Shown here piece after piece: positions 7,873 to 14,785 of a stretch of DNA of 64,000 bases. The stretch is from Halorarum halophilum (GTDB taxonomy: Archaea; Halobacteriota; Halobacteria; Halobacteriales; Haloferacaceae), in NCBI RefSeq assembly GCF_013401515.1, contig NZ_CP058529.1, positions 2,666,001 to 2,730,000 of the forward strand, given 5' to 3'. Positions within the stretch are counted from its first letter, which is position 1, and every line of letters begins with the position of its first letter. The notes under the pieces were generated by a model that saw only the letters and a list, made by a program, of their open reading frames with translations, did not search any database and was not told the DNA's origin. Both the position numbers and the translations under genes were made by a program.

Positions 7873-9069
7873 ATGGTCGACCTCGCGACGCTGGCGACGC
7901 TCTGCGTCGCCGGCTTCGCATCCCTCTTCATGGCGTGGGCCATCGGCGCCGGCTCGTCCGGATCGACGCCGTTCGCGCCCGCGGTCGGCGCCAACGCGAT
8001 CTCGGTCATGCGGGCCGGCTTCATCGTCGGCGTCCTCGGCCTGCTCGGCGCGGTTCTCCAGGGCGCGAACGTCACCGAGGCGGTCGGGAACGACCTCGTC
8101 GTCGGCGTCTCCATCACCGCGAGCGCCGCCATCGTCGGGCTGCTCACCGCGGCCATCCTCGTCGCGATCGGCGTGTTCGCGGGCTACCCCATCGCCACGG
8201 CGTTCACGGTCACGGGCGCGGTGGTCGGTGTGGGCCTCGCGCTCGGCGGCGACCCGGCGTGGGCGAAGTACCGCGAGATCGCCGCGCTGTGGGTCGCCAC
8301 GCCCTTCATCGGCGGCGGGGCGGCGTACGTCACCGCGCGGCTGCTCCGGTCGGAGTCGATCCCCGAGCGCCCGCTCACCTCCGCGCTGGCGGGCGTCGTG
8401 GGGGCGCTCGTCGCCAACATCGGCTTCTCCGCGCTCGGCCCGGAGGGCCAGCAGGGCTCCATCGCCGGTGTGCTCGCAAGGGGACTCCCCCTTCCACCGG
8501 TCGCCGGCGTCGACGCGAGTCTCGTGCTCGTCACGCTCGCGCTCGCGACCCTCGGGGCCGCGGCGCTCCACTACGACACCGGCCGCGACGCCGAGGCGGG
8601 TCAACGACACTTCCTGCTCGTGCTCGGCGGCCTCGTCGCCTTCTCGGCTGGCGGCTCGCAGGTGGGGCTCGCCATCGGCCCGCTCGTCCCGCTGCTCGAC
8701 GGCGAACTGTCCGTGCCCCTGATGGCGGTGCTCGTCGGCGGCGGACTCGGACTGCTCGCCGGCTCCTGGACCGGCGCCCCGCGGATGATCAAGGCGCTCG
8801 CCCAGGACTACTCCAGCCTCGGCCCGCGGCGCTCCATCGCGGCGCTCATCCCGAGTTTCGCCATCGCCCAGACCGCCGTCGCGTTCGGCATCCCCGTCTC
8901 GTTCAACGAGATCATCGTCAGCGCCATCATCGGCTCGGGGTACGCCGCGGGCGGTGCCGGCGTGAGCACCCGGAAGATGGTGTTCACGGTGCTCGCGTGG
9001 ATCGGCTCGCTCGCGCTCGCGCTCGGCGTCGGCTACGGCGCGTTCGTCGTCGTCGACTCGGTACTGTGA
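7873..9069 (+). CDS. Inorganic phosphate transporter, PiT family
   Basis: A 398-residue membrane protein with ten or more hydrophobic helices. The family repeat appears near the N-terminus (GSTPFAPAVGANAISV, the G-A-N-x-x signature) and again in the C-terminal half (GIPVSFNEIIVSAIIGSG with GVSTRKMV following), the inverted-repeat layout of PiT carriers. They take up phosphate with Na+ or H+. No PhoU-like gene sits beside it, but a 52-residue membrane protein gene lies just upstream. The start at 7873 follows a GC-rich leader; the N-terminal helix begins right after it. Confidence 0.9.
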   Translation: MVDLATLATLCVAGFASLFMAWAIGAGSSGSTPFAPAVGANAISVMRAGFIVGVLGLLGAVLQGANVTEAVGNDLVVGVSITASAAIVGLLTAAILVAIGVFAGYPIATAFTVTGAVVGVGLALGGDPAWAKYREIAALWVATPFIGGGAAYVTARLLRSESIPERPLTSALAGVVGALVANIGFSALGPEGQQGSIAGVLARGLPLPPVAGVDASLVLVTLALATLGAAALHYDTGRDAEAGQRHFLLVLGGLVAFSAGGSQVGLAIGPLVPLLDGELSVPLMAVLVGGGLGLLAGSWTGAPRMIKALAQDYSSLGPRRSIAALIPSFAIAQTAVAFGIPVSFNEIIVSAIIGSGYAAGGAGVSTRKMVFTVLAWIGSLALALGVGYGAFVVVDSVL

Positions 9070-9117
9070 GAACCGTCGCGGGGGGAGACATCCGCCATCG
9101 AACTGCGCCGTCCGTGC

Positions 9118-10506
9118 TCAGTTCTCGACTTCCGGCTCGGACTCCTCGTCGACCTCGGTCTCCTCCTGCTCCTCGGTGATGGTGACCCGGGCGCGCATGA
9201 TGCGGGTGTTGTCCACCTGCTCGATGCGGATGGCGACGTTGTCGAACTCGATCTCCTCGCCCTCCTCGACCAGGCGACCGGCGCGGTTGAACACGAAGCC
9301 GGCGAGCGTCTCGAACTCCTCGCCCTCCGGAAGGTCGATGCCGAGCACCTCGTTCACCTCGTCGATGTTCACCTCGCCGCGCACCAGTACCGTCTGGTCG
9401 TCGACGAACTCGAACGGCTCCTTCTCGTCGCCCTCGAGGATGTCGCCGACGATCTCCTCGACCATGTCCTCGAGCGTGAGGATGCCCTCGGTGGTGCCGA
9501 ACTCGTCGATGACGACCACCATCTGCATCCGCGACTCCTGCATCTCCTCGAGCAGCTCGTCGGCGTTCTTCGACTCGGGGACGTGCAGGGTGGGCTGGAC
9601 GACCGACGCGAGGTCCTGGTGCCCCTCGCCGTAGTAGCGCGCCCGGACGAGATCACGGACGTTCACGACGCCGACGATGTTGTCGAGGTTCCCCTCGTAG
9701 ACCGGGACGCGCTCGTGGTCGGCCTGGACGCAGGTCTCGATCGCCTCGTCGAGGCTCGCGTCCTTCGGGACGGCGTTGATGTCGAGCCGCGGGGTCATCA
9801 CCTCCTTGGCGATGGTGCGGTTGAACCGGAAGATGCGGTCGAGCATCTCGCGCTCGTCCTCCTCGATGACGCCCTCGCGCTCCCCGGTCTGGATCATGTT
9901 CTGGATCTCGTCGCGGGTGACGTACGACGTCTCGATGGCCGAGCGCCCGCCGGTCACCTTGTTGACCACGCGGGTGAGGTAGTCGAACGTGACGACGAGC
10001 GGGAGCAGGACGTACTCGGAGTACTTCAGCGGCCGCGCGATGCGGAGCGACCAGGACTCGGTGTTCTCGACGGCGTAGCTCTTCGGGGCGGACTCGCCGA
10101 ACAGGAGCACCAGCGAGGTGATGCCGAACGTGGAGATGAGGACGGCCGGCCCGGGGTCGAAGTAGATGCTGACGATGGCCGTCGAGATGGAGGACATCGC
10201 GATGTTGACGATGTTGTTCCCGACGAGGATGGTGACGAGCAGCCGGTGGGGGTCGTCCTTCAGCTTCTGGACGGTCCGTGCGCCACGCCGGCCCTCCTCG
10301 ACGAGGAACTCGACGCGGTGGTTCGCGAGCGAGAACATCGCGATCTCCGAGGACGAGAAGAACCCCGAGAGCGCGATGAGGACGACCACGGCGACGGCAC
10401 CGGCGATGGTGATCGTCGTATCGTTGATCGGAAACGAATCGACGATCCCGCCTCCCTGCAGGAGCGCGCGAGCCACTAGAGATGTGTATGCCGTCGACAA
10501 ACCCAT
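9118..10506 (-). CDS. CNNM/CorC-type membrane protein (DUF21 + CBS pair + CorC_HlyC)
   Basis: Encodes 462 residues from the ATG at 10506. Residues about 25-205 form the DUF21 domain (FFSSSEIAMFSLANHRVEFL, then three further hydrophobic segments). Two CBS domains follow at about 230-350 (MTPRLDINAVPKDASLDEA; VVVIDEFGTTEGILTLEDMV), then a CorC_HlyC domain to the end with an acidic tail. Related proteins are implicated in Mg2+/Co2+ or Na+ transport. A GTG at 10587 would add 27 charged residues; I prefer 10506 because a TATA-like CTTAATTC lies about 28 bases upstream of it and the added residues are not membrane-like. Confidence 0.9.
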   Translation of the reverse strand: MGLSTAYTSLVARALLQGGGIVDSFPINDTTITIAGAVAVVVLIALSGFFSSSEIAMFSLANHRVEFLVEEGRRGARTVQKLKDDPHRLLVTILVGNNIVNIAMSSISTAIVSIYFDPGPAVLISTFGITSLVLLFGESAPKSYAVENTESWSLRIARPLKYSEYVLLPLVVTFDYLTRVVNKVTGGRSAIETSYVTRDEIQNMIQTGEREGVIEEDEREMLDRIFRFNRTIAKEVMTPRLDINAVPKDASLDEAIETCVQADHERVPVYEGNLDNIVGVVNVRDLVRARYYGEGHQDLASVVQPTLHVPESKNADELLEEMQESRMQMVVVIDEFGTTEGILTLEDMVEEIVGDILEGDEKEPFEFVDDQTVLVRGEVNIDEVNEVLGIDLPEGEEFETLAGFVFNRAGRLVEEGEEIEFDNVAIRIEQVDNTRIMRARVTITEEQEETEVDEESEPEVEN

Positions 10507-10643
10507 ACGATAGGGGGATTTGTCCGTGCCCTGAATTAAGCGTTGTCCTCGCGGCCGTTCGGCCGGGACGACCCGGCCCGGGCTCACCGGATGGGCGTGC
10601 TCCGAGCGAAGACGTTAGGCCCGCGCCGTTCCTAGCCCCGCCC

Positions 10644-10946
10644 ATGCCAGACGATCCGTCGATCACCCTGTACCGCCTCCAGGCGTGCCCGTACTGCGAG
10701 CGGGTCGTCCGTTCGCTGAAGGAGCACGACCTCGACTACGAGTCCAGGTTCGTCGAGCCGATGCACTCGGACCGGGACGTCGTCGCGCGACTGACGAACA
10801 AGCGCTCCGTGCCGGCGATCGTCGACGAGGACACCGGCGTCACGATGTCCGAGTCCGCGAACATCGTCGAGTACATCGAGCACACGTACGGGGCCGGCGA
10901 ATCCGGCGACGGTACGGGAACCGATGCCGCCGGAGGTGGCGCCTGA
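10644..10946 (+). CDS. Glutaredoxin-like protein (GST N-terminal fold)
   Basis: A 100-residue thioredoxin-fold protein with the dithiol motif ACPYCERV at residues 13-20, the cis-proline segment RSVPAIVDEDTG near 55 and a C-terminal helix ESANIVEYIEHTYG, as in glutaredoxins and GST N-domains. It should carry out thiol-disulfide exchange; haloarchaea use gamma-glutamylcysteine rather than glutathione, so that is the likely partner (inference). Its TGA overlaps the next ATG by one base (TGATG), and the two downstream genes follow without gap, forming an operon with the peroxiredoxin-like and Sua5 genes. Confidence 0.9.
   Translation: MPDDPSITLYRLQACPYCERVVRSLKEHDLDYESRFVEPMHSDRDVVARLTNKRSVPAIVDEDTGVTMSESANIVEYIEHTYGAGESGDGTGTDAAGGGA
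10932..10938 (+). promoter_or_regulatory. Shine-Dalgarno site for the peroxiredoxin-like gene
   Basis: GGAGGTG, a near-perfect complement of the 16S rRNA tail, lies inside the end of the glutaredoxin gene, seven bases before the ATG at 10946. It decides that start and suggests reinitiation within a polycistronic mRNA. Confidence 0.6.
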
Positions 10947-11470
10947 TGCCCGACTTCGAGGTCGTCGATCTCCCCGAGGCCGACCACCCGGAGGAGGGTG
11001 ACACGGCGCCCGACTTCACGCGGCCCCTCGTGAACGACGAGTACTGGGCCGACGCCTCGCTCTCGGAGTTGACCGACGAGGGTCCCGTCGTGCTCGTCTT
11101 CTTCCCGATGGACGGCGCGTTCCCGGCGACGTACGTCTGGAACGAGATCCGGGACCGGGGCTGGGGGAGCGGGGAGGCCGCGGCCGACGGCCCGACGGTC
11201 GTCGGCGTCTCCATCTCCTCGCCGTACGAGCACGAGACGTTCATCGACGAGCGAGGGATAGACTATCGGCTGTTCTCGGACCCCGACGCCGGCGCCGCGG
11301 CCGAGTACGGCATCGAGCACGACCTCGACGGGATGGCGGGGGTGACCGAGCACCGCCCCGCGGTGTTCCTGCTCGACCGCGACCGAACGGTCGAGTACGC
11401 GTGGGTCGCCAGCGAGTGGCCCGACTTCCCGGACTACGACGAGATCGATGAGGAGATCGCCCGCCTGTAG
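10946..11470 (+). CDS. Peroxiredoxin-like protein without any cysteine
   Basis: A 174-residue AhpC/TSA-like protein. The fold marks are there: GDTAPDFTRPLVNDEYW near residue 18, the strand VVLVFFPMDGAFPATY near 47-62, VVGVSISSPYEHETF near 84, and HRPAVFLLDRDRTVEYAW near 130. In true peroxiredoxins the second segment holds the peroxidatic Cys (P-x-x-x-T-x-x-C). Here that site reads AFPATY and there is no Cys in the whole chain, so peroxidase chemistry is not possible. It is coupled to a CPYC glutaredoxin gene (one-base overlap) and followed directly by sua5. The role is unknown; it may be a redox adaptor or a family that lost catalysis. Confidence 0.85.
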   Translation: MPDFEVVDLPEADHPEEGDTAPDFTRPLVNDEYWADASLSELTDEGPVVLVFFPMDGAFPATYVWNEIRDRGWGSGEAAADGPTVVGVSISSPYEHETFIDERGIDYRLFSDPDAGAAAEYGIEHDLDGMAGVTEHRPAVFLLDRDRTVEYAWVASEWPDFPDYDEIDEEIARL

Positions 11471-12097
11471 ATGGCGGACCCCGACTCCGATTCGGACTCC
11501 CGCGGCGACGCCCGCGCCGACATCCAGTCGGCAGTCGAGGCGATCCGCGCGGGGGAACTCGTCGTCTACCCCACCGAGACGGTGTACGGCCTCGCCGCCG
11601 ACGCGACCGACCCGGACGCCGTCGAGCGCGTCTTCGAGGCCAAGGGCCGCTCGCGCGAGGAACCGCTCTCGGTCGCGTTCGCCGACGTGGACGCGGCGCT
11701 GGCGGCGACGGCGGCGAGCGACCGCGCCGAGCGGTTCCTCCGGGCGTTCCTCCCCGGTCCCGTCACCGTGGTCGTGGAGCGCGGCCCCGACCTCCCGGAC
11801 GTGCTGACCGCCGGGAGCGAGCGCGTCGGGGTCAGGGTCCCTGACCACCCGCTCGCCCGGTCACTCGCCCGGGAAGCCGGGCCGATCACGGCGACGAGCG
11901 CGAATCGGTCGGGGGAGGGGAGCGTCCGGCACGCCGCCGATCTGGCCCCCGGCTTCCGCGACCTAGTCGCGGTCGTCCTCGACGCCGGCGAGACGCCCGG
12001 CGGGGAGAGCACCGTCGTCGACCCCCAGCGCGGGATCATCCACCGTCCCGGACTCCGGGCCGACGCGGTACGCGAGTGGCTCGCGTCGGAGCCGTAG
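11471..12097 (+). CDS. sua5: L-threonylcarbamoyladenylate synthase (Sua5/YrdC)
   Basis: A 208-residue YrdC-domain protein; it lacks the extra C-terminal Sua5 domain, so it is of the short TsaC/YrdC form. Visible motifs are VVYPTETVYGLAADAT near residue 27, KGRSREEPLSVAF near 59 (K-x-R-x-x-x-x-P, substrate contact) and TSANRSGEGS near 138. It makes threonylcarbamoyl-AMP from threonine, bicarbonate and ATP, the first step of t6A37 synthesis in ANN-decoding tRNAs. The ATG follows the stop of the peroxiredoxin-like gene with no gap, so it is the third gene of that operon. Confidence 0.93.
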   Translation: MADPDSDSDSRGDARADIQSAVEAIRAGELVVYPTETVYGLAADATDPDAVERVFEAKGRSREEPLSVAFADVDAALAATAASDRAERFLRAFLPGPVTVVVERGPDLPDVLTAGSERVGVRVPDHPLARSLAREAGPITATSANRSGEGSVRHAADLAPGFRDLVAVVLDAGETPGGESTVVDPQRGIIHRPGLRADAVREWLASEP

Positions 12098-12772
12098 TCA
12101 GAGCCCGAGCCGCGACCGGAGGCTCCTCGTCTCGACGCCGCACCGCTGCCGGTACTCGCAGCTCTCGCACTTGTCGCTCCCGCGGAGCCGCGGCGGCGGT
12201 CCGTCGAGCGTCCTGACGACCCGAAGCACGCGTCGGTAGGCTGCGGTCCTGCGGACGCCGAGTCTGGCCACGCGAACGACGCCGTGAGCGGGGTACTCGA
12301 CGAGCGCCCGCGGAACCTCCGTCTCCCGTTCCCACGCGAGCGCCTTCGCCGCCGCGACAGCGCGAACCGACTGCGGCTCCCAGACGCCCTGCTCGGGCGG
12401 CGCTCCCGGGGAGACGATGGTCGGAATCGGCGGCCCGTCGTCCGGATCGAGCACCTTGTGGGCGATGCCGCGGCAGTCCTTTCCCTCCAGCAACGTCCGC
12501 GTCGACGCCGGGTCGGTCAACCCGGACCACTCCTCGCGGTCGGCGAGTCGGTCCAGTGCGGACCGATAGGCGTCCGGCGGGCGGTCGATTGGCGCCTCCC
12601 GAAGCGTCTCGTCGTCGGCCGAGCGCAGTTCGGGGTACCGGAACGCGAGGTCGATGCGGTCCGTCGCCTCCCGGGGCGGTTCGCGGTCGTCGCGGCGGGC
12701 GTAGTAGAGCTGTCGCGGGCAGTAGGCGGCCCTGGCGAGGTCAGAGAACGCGACGAGGTCGGCGGCGGGCAT
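12098..12772 (-). CDS. Solitary Cas4-like (RecB/Dna2-type) Fe-S protein, nuclease core apparently degenerate
   Basis: Encodes 224 residues. The N-terminus FSDLARAAYCPRQLYYAR (residues 9-26) with its Cys, and the C-terminal KCESCEYRQRCGVE (C-x2-C-x5-C, near 203), match the four-Cys Fe-S cluster frame of Cas4/Dna2-like nucleases. The middle keeps the fold-like WEPQSVRAVAAAKALAWE helix. The stretch where the family has G-x-x-D ... E-x-K reads GIAHKVLD ... PIPTIVSPGAPP, so the D and the E-x-K are not seen. It may bind DNA or an Fe-S cluster without cutting. No cas1, cas2 or repeat array is nearby. Its promoter has TTCAAATACC about 25 bases upstream. It ends tail-to-tail with sua5. Confidence 0.75.
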   Translation of the reverse strand: MPAADLVAFSDLARAAYCPRQLYYARRDDREPPREATDRIDLAFRYPELRSADDETLREAPIDRPPDAYRSALDRLADREEWSGLTDPASTRTLLEGKDCRGIAHKVLDPDDGPPIPTIVSPGAPPEQGVWEPQSVRAVAAAKALAWERETEVPRALVEYPAHGVVRVARLGVRRTAAYRRVLRVVRTLDGPPPRLRGSDKCESCEYRQRCGVETRSLRSRLGL

Positions 12773-12979
12773 GGGCGGTGTGGTCCCGCTCCGGTATTTG
12801 AACTTTCACCCGAACCGCTTCTAGCCGGGGTCCTCCTCGCTCGCTTCGCTCGCGGATGCAACGATGTCGCGGACGTCCGGTGCAGAAGACGCGTCCAGCA
12901 GAGCAGTATCTACAGGTAAGAGAAGTGTATGTAGGCGGAAACAAAGTTCAATTCTTGTCGCGCCCTCCGTACTGAGGTA

Positions 12980-13360
12980 ATGGAACGATACGTCGATGGA
13001 TTCGTCCTCCCGGTCCCGAGCGATAACCTCGATGCGTACCGCGAAATGGCCGACGAGGCGGGAAAGCTCTGGATCGAACACGGCGCTCTCGAGTACTTCG
13101 AAGGCGTCGGGGACGACATGGAGCCGGACATGGACGGCATGTCGGTACGGACGTTCCCCGAGCTCGCGGAAACCGGGGACGACGAGACGGCCGTGTTCGC
13201 GTTCGTCATGTTCGAGTCCCGCGAGCACCGCGACGAGGTCAACGCGAGGGTGATGGAAGACCCCGCGATGGACCCGGATCGATCCGAGGAGGAGATGCCC
13301 TTCGACCCGGAGCGCATGGCCTACGGCGGCTTCCGCTCCATCGTCAACTACAAGGATTGA
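12980..13360 (+). CDS. DUF1428 family protein (YbaA-like, dimeric alpha-beta barrel)
   Basis: A 126-residue protein beginning MERYVDGFVLPVPSDNLDAY and ending GGFRSIVNYKD, which is the complete DUF1428 pattern (R-Y-V-D-G-F-V-x-P-V-P at the start, M-x-Y-G-G-F at the end). Members have a ferredoxin-like alpha-beta barrel fold and no assigned reaction; some are induced by stress in bacteria. The body is acidic with several methionines. It stands alone: a 207-base gap with an inverted CTCGCTCGCTTCGCTCGCG-type repeat lies upstream, and the hairpin-rich gene-free stretch begins directly after its stop. A bacterial origin by transfer is possible but not shown. Confidence 0.85.
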   Translation: MERYVDGFVLPVPSDNLDAYREMADEAGKLWIEHGALEYFEGVGDDMEPDMDGMSVRTFPELAETGDDETAVFAFVMFESREHRDEVNARVMEDPAMDPDRSEEEMPFDPERMAYGGFRSIVNYKD

Positions 13361-13934
13361 CGAACCAGCTCGACGGGTCGACTCGACCCGTGGCTCGATA
13401 CCACTACCGATGCGGCAGCCGGTATTGGGGTGTTCAGAACTACTGGCGAAACGGAAACCACGGTTGGCTACCACGCCTCCTGCGACGTTCGACTGACTCT
13501 CGAGGAGTCATCAGCTCAGCCACCGTGAGTGAGTCGCGATAGGCCCCACCGACGGTAGCCACAGGCGACCGAACTGCAAGCGATGGAGGCGTGGCGCAGC
13601 CACGCCGACCATTGCTCGCGGAATGTTGGCACTGACGAGCGAAGATCGTCTTGCTGCCAGAAACCGACGGTTTCTCGCCGCATTACGGGAAACCTTCGAC
13701 TTCCCGTCAGCAGTGGGGTTCCGGGGAATCCACAGCAACATCAGAACCGCTCCGCGGTTCTGATTAGCAGTCAGAACGCACGCGTTCTGACAGCACGAAC
13801 GGGTTTGCCGGGGTTCGACGAACGAGGCCGAAATTCTCGTGAGCGACCGACGGGAGCGAACGAGAGCACGGAAGACGAACGAAGTGAGTCTTCCGAAGGC
13901 CGAGCGAGGAGCACCCCCCGTCGAAAGAGGTTCT
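13361..13934 (+). repeat. Gene-free region with an array of at least eight short hairpins
   Basis: I find no gene here: open frames in both directions lack the third-position GC bias of neighbours. Instead there is a run of inverted repeats. Those I checked base by base: 13373-13391 (9-bp arms, 1-base centre), 13588-13606 (8-bp, loop gca), 13659-13675 (7-bp), 13685-13707 (7-bp, 9-base loop), 13741-13763 (10-bp, loop tcc), 13771-13790 (9-bp, loop ac), 13835-13865 (6-bp) and 13869-13895 (8-bp). Stems are perfect and spaced by 8-30 bases. The region is AT-richer than its flanks. It may be a structured RNA, a decayed mobile element or a nucleoid/terminator zone. Strand is arbitrary. Confidence 0.7.
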
Positions 13935-14534
13935 CTAGAAGGAAACGTCGGTCTCCATGTCCTCGGTCGCCTCGCGGAGGCCGTCCTCGTGGGCCTCGTC
14001 GGTGAGCCCGCCCGCGAGGTCGGCGTCCGAGAGCAGTTCGGCGAACTCGTCGCGGAAGCGGTCGTTCGCCCGCGTCGACTCCATGTCCGCCTCGACCACC
14101 TCCACGTAGTGGGCTACCGTCGCCTCGTCGGTACCGAACTGGTCGGCGATCTCCTCGAGCGGGATGTTCTCGACGTACATCGACCGCAGGAGCTCCATGC
14201 CGAACGGGGCGTCCCGGTCCGACTCCCGGACCAGGTGGAGATCCATCCGGGCGTCGAACATCTCCTCCTCGTCGGCCTGGAGCTCGGCGGCGATCTGCTC
14301 GTCGGCGGCGTCCTCGTGGTACAGCCGGACGATCGTCTCGAGGTCCTCGTCGTCGAGGTCGGAGGCGAACTCGTACCGCTCGCGCATCGTGGCGATGAGT
14401 TCCCGTACGCGGGCCTCGTCGTCGGCCGATTCGTCAGCCAGCGTGCCGGGCGACTCCTCCTGGCTCTCCGTCACGGTGTCCGACCCGGTCGCATCGATGA
14501 AGATGTCCCGGAGCTCGGCCGTCTTTTCGTCCAT
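13935..14534 (-). CDS. Conserved haloarchaeal helix-turn-helix-like protein (resembles conditioned medium-induced protein 4)
   Basis: A 199-residue, very acidic, soluble protein. The N-terminus MDEKTAELRDIFIDATGSDT and the TVTESQEESPG segment match my memory of the haloarchaeal family annotated as conditioned medium-induced protein 4; this was not checked. Residues about 60-100 (LIATMRERYEFASDLDDEDL, LYHEDAADEQIAAEL) and 120-150 (NIPLEEIADQFGTDEATVAH) look like two helical HTH-type segments, the second with good helix-turn-helix spacing. A regulatory or translation-linked role is a guess. No partner gene is adjacent; the hairpin array follows its 3' end. Confidence 0.75.
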   Translation of the reverse strand: MDEKTAELRDIFIDATGSDTVTESQEESPGTLADESADDEARVRELIATMRERYEFASDLDDEDLETIVRLYHEDAADEQIAAELQADEEEMFDARMDLHLVRESDRDAPFGMELLRSMYVENIPLEEIADQFGTDEATVAHYVEVVEADMESTRANDRFRDEFAELLSDADLAGGLTDEAHEDGLREATEDMETDVSF

Positions 14535-14785
14535 GGATAGGTGGGAACGCGATGGCGATACAAAAGCCTACTGGGGGCCATAGCAGGCCCGAGAGAGCCG
14601 AATTCCGGTGCTTCACGCCCGACGACTGTCGCCCACGTGGCCGTCGTCCGTCGAAGGTCCGGGCGGGTGTGGTCGGTGCACACCTCTCCGCTCCGGAACA
14701 CGTCCCCGGGCGGCACGAACGGTGGGCTGTCCCCGGATTGGGTCGGGTGAGAAGATTTAACCACGACGCCCGCCGGCGTGTGCGT

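Noticed and set aside
12098-12772. A CRISPR-Cas locus around the Cas4-like gene
   Set aside because: No direct-repeat array and no cas1, cas2 or effector gene is seen within the window.
12821-13474. Minus-strand open frame across the DUF1428-type gene
   Set aside because: The plus strand encodes a complete DUF1428 protein with both end motifs; the minus frame is its shadow.
13361-13934. An intact IS200/IS605-type insertion sequence
   Set aside because: No TnpA or TnpB frame is present; only hairpins remain, so an element can at most be suspected.
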